The position numbers were made by a program, and so were the translations under genes. Below the pieces are notes generated by a model. That model worked only from the letters and a program-made list of their open reading frames with translations. It made no database searches and was not told the origin of the DNA. From Liolophura sinensis (taxonomy: Eukaryota; Mollusca; Polyplacophora; Chitonida; Chitonidae), in NCBI RefSeq assembly GCF_032854445.1, contig NC_088307.1, positions 18,302,017 through 18,366,016 on the forward strand: DNA of 64,000 nt. The letters are read 5' to 3'. Below are positions 11,051 to 23,785 of this stretch, one piece after another (the stretch's first letter is position 1; the number at the start of each line of letters is the position of its first letter).

Positions 11051-11789
11051 ACAGAAACCGCTGTATTGTCACGACATTTACATAGCCTATTAACACGATC
11101 GGGTTTACAAATATTACATACACTTTAAAATTCAAAATTCTGACTAGACAACTCATGTCGCTATTACACCTGAGATGTCAAAAAATAGGACTTGAAGTCA
11201 TACAAAACAGTCAGGTTTAGAAGTGCGTCCTTTCTACACAATCTATAGAGAGTGTGAAACCAGCCGTGAAGGTCTTTCTTCTGTTTATACAGTCAAATAC
11301 AGCACATTTTCATCAGGATAGTTTTAAGATTGACAAATGCATAGCACACCGATGTCTGTAAGATGGTTGAAACACGAAATATTCGGATTGTTGGAGTGTA
11401 ACGACAAGTGCGCCAGGCGTCATTTATAATGATAAGGCCTAAAATACTGTGGCTACAGAAATGAATATGGGAATGTGGGCATGTGGGGTAGTAGTCTCTG
11501 CCAAGCAGGTACTGTTTTTGTGCCCACGTCTAAAGATGTACGGAAAATGTTATTAACCAATCTTGATACATCGCTTGTCCCAAGGCCTAGCATGGGTCCA
11601 TTACATTTTGGTGGATCGGTCCATTATATTTTGGTGTATCATTACATTTTGGGGTATTACAGCCCATTACATTTTGGTGTATAAGTATATTACATTTTGG
11701 AGGGGATCCAGATGGGTACCAAAGATTTTTTTGACCGATTATCTGACCATTGCCATGGTAAACATTATACATTAAATATCGCAAATCGT
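11051..11789. other. Intergenic with a short local repeat
   Basis: Mostly featureless. Between 11597 and 11702 the motif CATTACATTTTGGTG recurs five times at 20-30 base spacing. Confidence 0.6.
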
Positions 11790-13690
11790 CATCTTTGATA
11801 CAATCAGTATCTTGAATCTGTATATACGGTATATATTCTGTATTGTAAGTACAGTATACGTTCAGTATACTATTAATCCTTTTCATCGATGGTACAATCA
11901 GCACCATATTCTGTACTGTAAATCCTCATAATCAACATCAATGGTACGTAGTGAGTCAGTACCATAAATCACTATCCACGGTATATATTCTGTTCTATAA
12001 ATCATCTACGGTGTACAGTCAGTATAGGCCTACTATATATTAACCCTCATTTATGATACAATGAGTACCGCAAATCGTTATGTATTATAACTCGCCATCC
12101 ACGGTATAGAGTCAGTATGCTATGAAAGGCAAAGAAAACACTAACGTGAAGTACATATATGTGTTACGTGAAAGACCATTAAAATTGTGCATAAAAACAG
12201 TTTGACTTATTTTTGTAGATTTTTTTCAACGTAGTAAAATGAATTTCGAAGCTGGATTCTATACGGTGGACTTTTCTGACAATATTGGAACCCTGCAGTG
12301 ACGTCCCGTTAGGTTTTTCCGCTTAACACACTCAGACTAGATTTAATCATCCAAAATGCATACACATACAGATTTAAGACTACATTCGCCGAATAGACTT
12401 TGAAAGCAACTATTTTAAGCTATTTTCACGATATATATTCTGTACTATTTAAGTCATCTACGGTATGCGGTCAGTATACTTTAACAATCGTCAGCTATTG
12501 CACACAATGAGTCGTCGTGTACAGTACTCAGTATACTATATTATGTGGCATGCAGTGATTCAGTACCAGTATCATAAATTGTTATCCACGGTATATGTTC
12601 TGTACTGTATATCTGTTAGTCGTGAGGTGCAGTCTTCAGTCATATTATTCGTCTTCTATGGAGTACAGTAAGTCAGATCCACGGTATATATTCTGTTCTA
12701 TGACTAAGTCGTCATGTGCGGTATATACTCAATGACGATTATAATCGTCAGATATTGCACACAGTGAGTCAGAACCATAAACCATTATTTATCCACGGTA
12801 TGTATTCTGTACTGTAAGTCGTTATCTACGGTACACAGTCAGTATACTATAATGTATCATACTTCATCTATGAAACAACGAGTACACTAAATCGTTAATT
12901 ATGCACGGTATATATTCTGTACTGTAAGTCGTTATCTACGGTACAGAGTCTATACTATATGTCAAGCTTCATCTATAATACAATGAGTACCGTCAATCGT
13001 TAATTACACACGGTATATTTTGTGTTATAAAGTCGTCATCTATGGTATAGAGTCAGCATACTACAGGTATAGGCCTATAGCAGCCTTCATCTATGATAAA
13101 ATTAGTACCGTAAATCGTTATCCACGGTATATAGTCTGTTCTGTAAATCGTCATCGATGGTATATGGTCAGTATACTATATAGTAACCGTCATCGATTCT
13201 GTATCCCTTTAAGTAAGTTAATTATTTGATAAAATAAAAACGGGAAAAACATACTCTATGAAAACGAAAATTTCTAAAAGATACTTTAAGAGGAAACTGA
13301 GGAGAGCGAGATTTTCTTATCTTATGCATATGTGCATATGGTATGTGCATATCTAGTCTTGTACCATTTATTGGATTGTGCATGATGATTTCAAACAACG
13401 TTATCAGTTATGGTTAGAACGCCCGCCTCGAAGTTGGGAGACTAGGGGTCAAACCCAGGTGGGGTCATAGCAACTTTAAAAATGGTACATCTTGCTGCCT
13501 CGCTTGGCAGTCAGCACTGAGGGTTTAGAGCAAGGAAACAAAACTCGGCCCAGTGTCAGTATAATGTGACTGGGTGGGGTGCATAGCCGGCATACTACAT
13601 AGTAACCGTCATATATGATGCAATGAGTACCGTAAATCCTTATACACGGTATATATTCTGTACTGTAAGTTGGAATCTATACCGTACACA
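11790..13690 (+). repeat. Degenerate tandem satellite, about 105-110 bp period
   Basis: The motif CACGGTATATATTCTGTACT followed by GTAAGTCGTTATCTACGGTA, then CAGTCAGTATACTATA and AATGAGTACCGTAAATCGTT, recurs with many substitutions, most clearly at 12795, 12904, 13016 and 13122. It is interrupted by a SINE near 13400-13595 and by unique sequence at 12130-12420 and 13200-13395. No coding frame is supported. Confidence 0.8.
13400..13595 (+). repeat. SINE family C
   Basis: A tRNA-like head (TATGGTTAGAACGCCCGCCT, then GGGGTCAAACCCAGG) is followed by TGTCAGTATAATGTGACTGG. The same order occurs near 62868-63155. The GTCAGTATAATG centre is also present in family B SINEs. Confidence 0.65.
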
Positions 13691-16004
13691 CTTAGTACTA
13701 CCAATCACCATCCATCCGGATGCTAAAGTTTTTTTTTCTTGGAAATTCGTTCATCTCCTATATAGCCGCGTATCTTTCTTTCAGGGGCCACTTTCACATT
13801 TTCGTAAATGACACTGTGCAAAGGTTATAGCCTTAAGCCGACGTCATTTACTGGTATAGCTGCAAAAGATTGATTTTTCAAAAGTTTGTAAAAGTGGGCT
13901 CTAGACACTAAGTCGAAATACCACGAAATGTATGTATAGCCCCATTCGACTGCGACAATGAAGCACGGAACTGATACAAGATATAGGCTTACACCCTATC
14001 ACCCACGCCCACCAACCACAGGAATTGTGCCTCGTCCTATCGTCCTGCAGTTACAGCTCTTGTTATAGGGAGTAAAGGCCTACACGGCTTCTTGTTATAT
14101 AAGATTCACAACCAGATGTTGGGTGAGCGGATTTCCTGTTTTATCGCCTAAGTAGGTCAAATCTCTAGGTCAAGCTGTGTATGTGTGTGTGCATGGTGAA
14201 CCGACTTATTCATTGGCCGCAAGCGCAGGGTTAAGAAGGTTATACAAGAATTCATGAATAATTAATCCGCACGTGTGTTCCAAATACTTGCCCTGTGTTC
14301 ATCTTGCATGTGGATTGCCCATTAGAAGTGGTTGTGCGTGGGTTTATATCTGCAGGGCATCTTGGTGGAAAAAGTCCAAACAGAAGGTAGGCGAATGCTT
14401 ATAATATGCCCAAAAGACCTATCAGGACATTCACTTATGTGATTTCGTCAGAATTTATATCCAAATGGATATTCGAACCACATGCCTTTCATAGCGGCAT
14501 GCACGTAGTGATATGTGTATCTTTGATGACGTCATCTAAGACAGGGCCAGACTTAGCAGATGTTCCTGGACCCGTTGAACTATACAGTGAGTTTGACATT
14601 AGATATGCTCATATGCTACACCATGCACGGAGATATCTGAGTTTACAGGAAATAGAGCCTAACGTATGGTTGGCCTGCGTGAGGCAAAAATGCCCGGATA
14701 TGACCACACATTTAAGTCCAGGATAATGAATGCCAGTTTACATTACCCGCATACACTGTGCCGAAGGGACTGTCCCTAATATTAAAAGCAGAACTGCAGA
14801 TTCAGTACCGGTCTCAGTATACAAATACTGAATGTTCGTTTGCGCTGTAGTGACCTGTAGTAACCTGTGGTCTGCGCACTTGGCCCGTTTGCGCAGTATT
14901 ACACGTTTATTAAAGACTTATGTGGCCTTACATGGAGTTCTGTGGGGTTCTGGTCTTACATGAAGCTCTATGGGGATCTTGTGCGGTCTTACATGAAGGT
15001 CTATGGGATTCTTGCGTTGGCCACTATGACGTGTGTCAAATTTCCTATAATGTTGACCACTTACACCAACACCTCTGTCGCCTGCCATCGTTCATCGCTT
15101 CGTGCCATCGTCCTATGTGATAATGTCGTAAAATGCTAGGGGCCCTTTTTTATTATTATTAATCGAGAATAAATAGGCTTCTATATCGTATTGTGTCGTA
15201 AGTGTGTTTGTTATGGTGAATGAGAGAGCACTCAGATTTTTAATGGTGTAAGCATTGCGAAATCTCAATTGACTATGTTGTAAGGGACACTCCCAGCGTT
15301 CAATACAACTCTTCACACCAAATGTTGCTACATCTTCGTTCTCTCCCCTCTCCCCAAGTAAGATAACTGTAGAGTAATTGTGCTATAGTTTTTCATAAAG
15401 ATAGAATGTTTTAGTGTTGTAACTCTCTTCTGCATAGATAAGCAGATTATATAGAAATTACGTAAGGAAGTTGTCAAAGTGCTTCATAGTATTCGGCGCG
15501 AACGGAGTTTACAGAGGTCTTGACCTTTTAGCGTTTCCAAAACATAATGTTGTAATTGGCCATCCAGTAAATTTTCTCACAGCCACTGGAGCAGAGATTT
15601 TGTCAGTAATTAAAGTGGCTCTGTTCTAAGTTCATTTTGAATTCATTCTTGGTATTTCTTGTTGCATGCCAGATATGGATTTTAAGTAACATTTACTACA
15701 GGTTATGGAAGTCAGAAGCTCAAAAGTGCAGTTCAGGGGACATAACTCTTCTGTAGAGTTTAATCTATAGTGATAATGTACACGATAAACGATGAGGTTA
15801 GTTGCTGCTGTAGTAAATGTATACTGTGGAAACTTAAGTGTTAAGAAAGAATTGTTTAAGGATAGCACAATACTCGGTCTCCTTGGTATGGTTAAACGTT
15901 AAATGTTGTGACAGTGAGACGCCACGGTCGGTGGCCTGGTGTTTGAAAGAAAACAAACGTTGTAGGCCTACATGACTGCTGCTGAAACATTTGATTTCCA
16001 AGAC
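13691..16004. other. Intergenic, nothing recognised
   Basis: A 106-codon open frame at 14406-14726 has no recognisable domain and no splice neighbours. Short alternating purine/pyrimidine runs (TGTGTGTG) occur at about 14178. No gene is supported. Confidence 0.45.
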
Positions 16005-16190
16005 AAGTCCAGCTCATGCTGGCTTCCTCTCCAGACGTACGTGGGAAGGTCTGTCAGCAGCCTGCAGATGATCGTGGGTTTTCCCTGCAGCTCTGCCCGG
16101 TTTCCTCCCACCATAATGCTGGCCGCCGTCATTTAAGTGAAATATTCTTGAGTACGGCGTAAAACACCAATCAAATAAAATAAATAAATC
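16005..16190 (+). repeat. SINE family A, 5'-truncated
   Basis: It runs from the CCAGCTCATGCTGGCTTCCT block through GTACGTGGGAAGGTCTG to CGTAAAACACCAATC and an AAAT tail. Confidence 0.85.
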
Positions 16191-16345
16191 TTCTGTACCT
16201 GGAAGCTATGGTCTAAGGATGTCTTTTATTTTACTACCCGTATTTACAGACAGAGTCTATGCGAGGATCGTCGGTCCCCCAAACATCTTACCCAACATTA
16301 AAAGCTCACAGCTGATTTGCTGGCTACAATCCTCTAGTGCCTGAA

Positions 16346-16485
16346 CCAGTCCAGATAGCACAGTTGGTAGAGCCTCTGGTTCGGGAGCGGTAGATCTTAA
16401 AAGGGGGAAGTTGCAGCTCGCTTGGCGTTCAGCATGAAGGGGATAGTGCAACGACTGGTTGACCTGTATCAGTATAATGGCTCCG
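16346..16485 (+). repeat. SINE family B, 3'-truncated
   Basis: Head AGATAGCACAGTTGGTAGAG is followed by GCTTGGCGTTCAGCATGAAG and GTATCAGTATAATGGCTC, with an internal deletion. It is cut off where the 41-bp minisatellite starts. Confidence 0.75.
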
Positions 16486-16887
16486 GCGTATCCTAGTGTA
16501 CACCTATATGTGTATATGATCCTAGTGTACACCTATATGTGTATATGATCCTGCAGTGTATCCCAGTGTACACCTATATGTGTATATGGTCCTGCAGTGT
16601 ATATGATCCTGCAGTGTACCATAGTGTACATCCATATATGTATATGATCCTGTAGTGTATCCTAGTGTGCACCTATATGTGTATATGATCCTGTAGTGTA
16701 TCCTAGTGTACATCTATATGTGTATATGATCCTGTAGTGTATCCTAGTGTGCACCTATATGTGTATATGATCCTGTAATGTATCCTAGTGTACACCTATA
16801 TGTGTGTATGATCCTGTAGTGTATCCTAGTGTACGCCTATTTGTGTATATGATCCTGTAGTGTATCCTAGTGTACACCTACGTGTGT
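16486..16887 (+). repeat. 41-bp minisatellite, about 9-10 units
   Basis: The unit begins CCTAGTGTACACCTATATGT and continues GTATATGATCCTGTAGTGTA. Early units are shortened variants. Confidence 0.95.
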
Positions 16888-17005
16888 AGAAAAGGTCAGC
16901 GTTTTGCCGTCCACCAGAAGATTGCAGAAAAGGTCAGCGTTTTGCCGTCCACCAGAAGATTGCAGAAAAGGTCAGCGTTTTGCCATCCACCAGAACGTCA
17001 GAGCG
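16888..17005 (+). repeat. 38-bp tandem repeat, 3 units
   Basis: AAAAGGTCAGCGTTTTGCCG, then TCCACCAGAAGATTGCAG, repeated three times; the last unit is diverged. It ends about 135 bases before the nucleoside hydrolase start codon. Confidence 0.95.
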
Positions 17006-17141
17006 TTTTGCAGTTTTGTGCGATAATGTAATCTTTGTTTTCTTTACCAATGAACCTATAACAGATTATATATGATGTACATTTAAGCTCAAAGCAAGTT
17101 CTGTACCGGTGATATATTCAGATCTCATTTTCCACAGAACG

Positions 17142-17598
17142 ATGGGAGACTTACCCAAAGAAAAGCGACTACTTATCATCGACACTGATGCTGGAGTAGA
17201 TGACGCCCAAGCCATCGTCATGGCGATAGGTCGTCCGGATGTGCACGTTGTAGCCATCACAACCGTTCAGGGAAATGTCTCCACGAAGCAAGTGTCAAAA
17301 AACGTCCTACGGCTTCTGCGACTTGCGAACAGGAAAGATGTAGGTGTATATGTTTGTGTATTCCAGTATGTAGTAATTCACGTAATCGAATGTGATCATT
17401 AAGGAGAACACTCTGTATAAGAAAACTTAGCAAATGTCATTAAATGTCAGAATTCATGATATTTTCACTTTTTCATGAGTAGTTTTCAAGGAAAAAATGA
17501 GCATTGTAGTTGCCGAAAGCAGAGTTTATGAGTCAGTATTAGGGTATATCTGAGCGTAAATATCACTTACGTATCCCATGTTTTATTTATTTATTATT

Positions 17599-17645
<47 letters not shown>

Positions 17646-20600
17646 CCCCCTTGGACGTTTTATTGTTGACAATAATTTCAATAATTTCATTTGAATAATT
17701 TCAATAATTTTATTTCAGTAATTTTATTTCAATAATTTTCATTAATCTTATTTCAGTAATCTTATTTTAATAATTTGTATAATCCCTGATAATTATATAA
17801 AATATATATCCTGCCTTTCATTTAAATGTTTTTTCGTGTAATGTCGTCCTTCACAGATTCCAGTCTATCAGGGATGCGAGGTGTCAGTGATCGGTGCACA
17901 GCGAAGCGCCACGTATTTCCATGGCACCGACGGCTTCGGGGACATTCCGGACACCACCGAACACGAAAACGGCGAGATCCAATCAGAGCACGGCGTCTTG
18001 GCAATGATTCGGCTCGTGAAGGAAAATCCAGGTACACACATAAATGTATGTAGCATTGCTCAAGCTTCATATTTGTATTTATCTAAAGATTCCCTTGCCT
18101 GCAAAGAACATGGATTTTGTACGTGTTCTCACTATACCCGTTCTCACTGTATGTGGGGCCTTGGTGGCATGAAAATAGATGACGCTTGTTTGACCGTTTG
18201 TCTTCCACCAATATGGTCACACGTGGAAAAGTTTTTTAGTAACCTGCTAAGGGTCGGTGGTATACCCCACGCAATCCAGTTTTCCACCATGGTATAAGTA
18301 AACATTCTTGAGTATGGCGTTAAAGAGGAATCAGATAAAACATTTCAGTATGGCGTTGAACAAAAATGTTGACCATTTTCTGCCAGTCCTATACTGAGCC
18401 TACACTATATATCTCTACATCACGTGGGAAAGTTAGTGACTTACCAAAGGTCAGTAGTTCACCGTGGGCACTCCGGTTTCCTCAACTCACAAAACTGACG
18501 GCCATCGTATAATTCTTTAGTATGGCATTTATACAGCAATCAATCAATCTGTAGGCATTTCATGTCGGTTAGGCATGTAAATACATATAATTAAATAAAT
18601 GCTCCTGTTGTTTCTAGGAAAACTTTCCCTGGTTGCTATTGGCCCTTTGACAAATGTTGCTTTGGCGATAAGGTTATATCCGGAGTTCGGATCACAGTTG
18701 AAGGATTGCTTCGTCATGGGAGGAAACTATCATGGTATAAACCAATGCTATTCTCAGAAAAGTTCAAAAACGTATAAAATGAAGTGAAAGTTGAGAGGTA
18801 CTCCGACGTCACATCACCTCGATTCTTCCAAAGAGCCATTTAAACATTAAAAACTGTATTTGGAGTGGAGAAAAAACATTTTGTGACGTCAGCAGACCTG
18901 AACATATGGTGTAATCTACAGTTCATTTAGTCCACCTAAGAATTCCACAAGGCATTTGAATGCATTGAGTACTTTTTAAAAGAACTGAAGCATTAATGAA
19001 AGCATGTTATGCATAGTTTTCAGCTGTATGCGGGATAAGTCTTACTTAATTGTTTTGCCTCCTTTAACTTTAAACCTTATAGCTTCAGTGGAGATTTGTT
19101 CTGTGCAGTACAGTGGAACAATTCTTGACAGAAGGAAAGAGGAAGTAACTTTTGCAGAATATGTCTAATGAATTGAACTCTTGACAATTCTTGACGGAAG
19201 AAAAGAGGAAGTAACTTTTGCAGAATATGTCTAATGAATTGAACTCTTGACAATTCTTGACGGAAGGAAAGAGGAAGTAACTTTTGCAGAATATGTCTAA
19301 TGAATTGAACTCTTGACAATTCTTGACGGAAGAAAAGAGGAAGTAACTTTTGCAGAATATGTCTAATGAATTGAATTCTTGACAATTCTTGACGGAAGGA
19401 AAGAGGAAGTAACTTTTGCAGAATATGTCTAATGAATTGAGACCGGCCCGGATAGCACAGTTGGTAGAGCGTCCGCTTCGGGACCGGTAGATCCAGGATC
19501 AATCCTTGGTCGAGTCACACCTAAGACTTTAAAAGAGGAAGTTGTAACTTCCTCGCTTGGCGTTCAGCATGAAGGGGATAGTGCAACGACTGGTTGACCC
19601 GTATCAGTATAATGGCTCGGGCGGGGCAGCTTACTTGCCTTCGGTAAGTCGTCTCAGTGATGCAGCACTAAATAAAAGAGCGGTGGAAATCCGTCCTGCA
19701 ACAAGGAGGCACATTACACGTGCATGCACCCTAATGATTCCTTCGTCGTCATATGACTGAAAAATTGTTGAGTACGACGTTAAACCCCAAGCACTCACTC
19801 ACTCACTCTAATGAATTGAACTCTTGACAATTCTTGACGGAAGAAAAGAGGAAGTAACTTTTGCAGAATATGTCTAATGAATTGAACTCTTGACAATTCT
19901 TGACGGAAGAAAAGAGGAAGTAACTTTTGCAGAATATGTCTAATGAATTGAATTCTTGACAATTCTTGACGGAAGAAAAGAGGAAGTAACTTTTGCAGAA
20001 TATGTCTAATGAATTGAACTCTTGACAATTCTTGACGGAAGAAAAGAGGAAGTAACTTTTGCAGAATATGTCTAATGAATTGAATTCTTGACAATTCTTG
20101 ACGGAAGGAAAGAGGAAGTAACTTTTGCAGAATATGTCTAATGAATTGAACTCTTGACAATTCTTGACGGAAGAAAAGAGGAAGTAACTTTTGCAGAATA
20201 TGTCTAATGAATTGAACTCTTGACAATTCTTGACGGAAGGAAAGAGGAAGTAACTTTTGCAGAATATGTCTAATGAATTGAACTCTTGACAATTCTTGAC
20301 GGAAGAAAAGAGGAAGTAACTTTTGCAGAATATGTCTAATGAATTGAACTCTTGACAATTCTTGACGGAAGAAAAGAGGAAGTAACTTTTGCAAAATTTG
20401 TCTAATGAACTGAATTTATTTCTGTACCGGTAATTATATTTTGGTGTTTTCGTCATGTTGGTCACCCGTCATGAAACTGGAAGGGGGACATGCAGTGCTG
20501 CAGTCCTTTCGTACCGGTACTTTAGTTTGTCCTATATCTGCTTTTTGGATGCAATATATAAAAAGCAGTTCAAGGCATCATATACGTTTTGCCATTGTGG

Positions 20601-22470
20601 TCAAGATAATTGCGATTGGTTTTCGTTGCGTTCACGATTCAGTATGGCTGGTAGCCATCTTATTCATCTCTCATTCATCTGTCCATGACTAATACAGCAT
20701 TGGGCATGAAAACTTGAAATTGACTCGAGGAATTGCATTTCAAACAAGGGTAGTATTTTGCCAGTTTTAAGATGATGCTTGGCATTACTTACTGCTCTCT
20801 GCGATGCAAGATGGCTGCCATGGAACATCATACCTCTCATTTATGACTTGGCAATGATATGAACGTGAAATACTGAAGATAAGTTAAAAGAATTGTTTTC
20901 AGACTTGTAGGTAGCGCCTTGTCGTATAGTTGAGAGGATAGTGGGGATATTTTTTGATGGTTGCTCTAGCCTATTTTTTTTTCAATCATTTGTCTATGAC
21001 ACACCCATGCCGTGAACGCACTGTATTTTGGGAAACATGCCCCTTGGTGATGGACCAGATCTTTTCAGCTTATTTTTCGCTTATGGAATAATATATCCGT
21101 CTGAATTAGTTGCTCTGAATGATGGAATGTATCGTAGGGTAGGCCTATCTTGCTCCGTCTCCACCCAGAGGAGCCATATTTTAATATGGTGCCTTGCCTA
21201 AAATGAACTCTTTACTGGTAGCTGTGCACAAGAGTCTGAGAAAGAAAAAGAGTCTAAAAACTTTCAGAAAAAAGGAGATAATGCAAAAATGCGAGGTTAT
21301 CATAGGATCTCTCTCTCTATGCAGTAAGTGTTTCTAATACAATGCACAACTACCAGTGGCAGTGTGGACGCAGGCGTATTTCTTCATATATTCGAAGAAA
21401 TCGTGCTTTTTATCTTTTTCGGCGACTACAACACATTGGAAAGTGTTTGATATTGTAATAGGTCTGAGTAAGCCAGCGTCTTTCGCCAGGTATCTGACAA
21501 TTCAATGCGGCGGTTGTGTTGGTATTCCAAATAACTAGTTGTGTTGGTATGAGATACAAGTTATATGGAGTTGAATTAGATAGTTGGGTAAGCCACCACT
21601 CTGCGCCGCGTACCTGACAAACCTTCTGACTAAGCGCTGCCGCTGAAACAGCGAGAGCTGGATTTGAACTTGCGATCAGAATATAATATATCTATTTAAT
21701 GCAGTCTTTCTCGCTTACAGGCATCGGTAACTCTTCCATCAGCGCCGAGTTCAACTTCTACAACGACCCAGAAGCCGCTCATATTGTTCTGTCTGAACTG
21801 AAATGTACACGTCCTATAACTCTTGTGTGCTGGGAGGTATGTCTGGACTTCAGCTTGACCTGGGTGAGTCTGAGATCTACCGAGGTTACATGAGAAAAGC
21901 GGTCTGGAGGTGCTTCAAACCTTTGTGGTCAAGACATGAGACTTTAAGCTGCATGCATCACCTCAAATTCTAGACTATAAAGTTTAAATTTTACAGCAGT
22001 TGTAACATTTAAAAGAAACTGTCAGAATGTGATGAATTTGATCTATTCATCTATTTAAAAAATAAAAAAAAGATATATATATTGTTTATTTTGCATGATC
22101 AAATCCGAAAATATTTCACTTTTTGTCTCAACAGGAACAATATGAGCAATGGTTGCCAGAGACTGGAAGAGTCTCGCGATTTCTCAAACAAGCCGAGACA
22201 TTCTGCGTGGACTTTCTGCGCAAGAATGGTTATCAGTTTATCGTATGTGATGAAGTAGCAGTGGCAGCTTCTTTCGATTCTTCCGTGATAAGAGAGGCAA
22301 CTCCTGCCGTCGCTCACGTAGAAATGGCGGGTTCCAGAACCAGAGGTCAAATGGTGGTGGACTGGAAATCAAAAGACCCACCGAACGTTTTGCTGATTAG
22401 GAAGTTCGACTTAGAAAAACTTTCACAGATCTTCCGTGACGCTTTGAGGGAGTTGGAAAAGGATACGTGA
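17142..22470 (+). CDS. Nucleoside hydrolase (inosine-uridine preferring family), complete, 5 exons
   Basis: Coding exons are 17142-17339, 17857-18031, 18618-18734, 21721-21836 and 22135-22470. All junctions are GT..AG, phases (0,1,1,0) agree, and the joined product is 313 aa, the usual family length. An acceptor just upstream (17136-17137) suggests a noncoding first exon. The family hydrolyses ribonucleosides to ribose plus base through a calcium-coordinated aspartate cluster. Visible here: DTDAGVDDAQAI with D14, D16, D20 and D21 (the DxDxxxDD motif), the IGPLTNVALAI segment, the SAEFNFYNDPEAAHIVL ligand loop, and the C-terminal TRGQMVVDW. Where protozoal enzymes have a catalytic His-Asp pair, this protein has VCDEVAV with C240-D241. 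From memory, a cysteine there marks the less-studied third homology group, so substrate specificity cannot be stated. Likely cytosolic: no signal peptide. Confidence 0.92.
17603..17645 (+). repeat. (AT)n microsatellite and adjoining TTTCAATAAT-like repeat
   Basis: About 21 AT dinucleotides in intron 1 of the nucleoside hydrolase. From about 17665 to 17785 a degenerate ten-base TTTCAATAAT motif follows. Confidence 0.9.
18220..18545 (+). repeat. Two highly diverged SINE A-like segments
   Basis: In intron 2 of the nucleoside hydrolase. 18220-18335 and 18425-18545 each keep the order GGTCACACGTGG or CACGTGGGAAAG, AACCTGC or ACTTACC, then TATAA..TTCTT(G)AGTATGGC. They are old copies or a related family. 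Confidence 0.45.
19117..20400 (+). repeat. 66-bp minisatellite, about 14 units, interrupted by a SINE
   Basis: The unit contains GACAATTCTTGACGGAAGAA, AAGAGGAAGTAACTTTTGCA and GAATATGTCTAATGAATTGA. About five units precede and nine follow the SINE at 19441-19808. It lies in intron 3 of the nucleoside hydrolase. Because 66 is a multiple of three, stop-free antisense frames of up to 220 codons run through it; I treat them as artefacts. Confidence 0.96.
19441..19808 (+). mobile_element. SINE family B, full length, with target-site duplication
   Basis: The tRNA-derived head has a box A in ATAGCACAGTTGGTAGAGCG and a box-B-like GGATCAATCC. The body carries GTATCAGTATAATGGCTC and GCAACAAGGAGGCACATTA, and the end is AAAATTGTTGAGTACGACGT followed by a CACTCACTCACTC run. 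The array sequence TCTAATGAATTGA is present on both sides, a 13-base target duplication. The insertion is therefore younger than the array. Confidence 0.88.
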
Positions 22471-23087
22471 TTCAATATGGCGGTTGATTTGTGACGTGAA
22501 TGAACTGATTGCCCAATAGGACTTAGGCCTATGAAGTAGTTCATTGATAATGTGCTCCCATCATAGAAATGGTTCCATTCTATACAGCTTTCTTTGAGAT
22601 AACTTCGTCATCTCATTTTCCCAGATTAGTATAGTTCCAGGGAAATGTCAAGTCCTTTGCCCGGTAATTCCCAAGTGGGTGTGAAATCCAATAGATTTGA
22701 TTGGTCAAGACGTAAAGCCAGCTTATCTAATGAATTAGTCGCTTTATTTTTTTACGTCATTGTTGATTTACTTTGCTGTATAACATGTTAAACTAAGTTT
22801 TCGTGGATTGATCAGATATGAACCAAAGTAAAGCTGTCTGTAAAGGACTTTTATTTTATACCACCACAGACGTGTGGGGAGTCTTGTTACGATGGACAGG
22901 GATATAACCCGAACCTATTCCATATCTTCTTAATGCATACGCTACTTTCCGTTTCAATTACGATTTACCTCCCTTGAAGGCAGGTATCTGTACTTCGGTA
23001 TTATTTAGTCTGGTGTGATGCCAGGAACTAGTACTGGAAGGTAAACCCAATGAACACGAATGTGGGAGAGACCTCATGGCCTCTCCT
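22471..23087. other. 3' flank of the nucleoside hydrolase
   Basis: Presumed 3' UTR and intergenic sequence. I see no canonical AATAAA close to the stop and no other element. Confidence 0.4.
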
Positions 23088-23335
23088 TTATTTGTTTATT
23101 TTATTTATTGGATTGGTGCTTTATGCCGTACTCAAGAATAATCCACTTCTGAGATAGCGGCCAGCATTATGCTTTGAGGAAACAGGGCACAGCCGGAGGA
23201 AACCCACGACCATCTGCGGTTTGATGGAAGACCTTCCTACGTACGACTGGAGAGGAAGCTAGCATGAACTGGACTTGAACTCACAACCATCGCATTGGTG
23301 AGAGGCTCATTGCGTTGTGTTAGCGCACGAAAACA
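23088..23335 (-). repeat. SINE family A, near full length
   Basis: Reverse copy running from the TTTATTTATTGGATTGGTG tail to the CATTGGTGAGAGGCTC head block and GTTAGCGCACG. Confidence 0.82.
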
Positions 23336-23569
23336 ACACAAGTTATATGTGGAAACTGTAATACAGGGCGTTCACTTACTGACTTGCATATAGTATCAAT
23401 ATTAACGACGTCGTTAGAAAATAATCCATTTATTGAATTTATTGTATATAATCAATCGTTCTACGGATTTTATGCGACGTAAATAAAAGGCTGATATACT
23501 GTCATTCACATTGTATAATTATAGACCATCAGGTTTTTGTTTGTGTTTTTTTGGGGGGGGGGCGGGGGG

Positions 23570-23785
23570 GCGAGCCTGTTTGGCTGAGGGTGTTACCACG
23601 CCAGCGCGGCGCAATGACCCAGGGGCCTCCCACCAATGCATTTACTGTGAGTTCAAGTCCAGCTCATGGTGGTTTCATCTCCGTCCATACGTACCAAAAT
23701 GCTGGCAGCCGTCCGATAAGTGAAATATTCTTGAGTACGGCGTAAAACACCAATCAAATAAATAAATAAATAAATAAATAATATT
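23570..23785 (+). repeat. SINE family A with internal deletion
   Basis: Head with GCCAGCGCGGCGCAATGACC and GTGAGTTCAAGTCCAGCTC. The middle is missing, and GTGAAATATTCTTGAGTACG and an (AAAT)n tail end it. A G-rich run (about 23553-23569) precedes it. Confidence 0.85.

Noticed and set aside
14406..14726. 106-codon plus-strand frame
   Set aside because: No domain, no splice neighbours, no codon pattern that stands out.
19077..20465. Repetitive proteins of 141-220 residues over the 66-bp array, minus strand
   Set aside because: Same artefact of a three-fold period, inside an intron of an opposite-strand gene.
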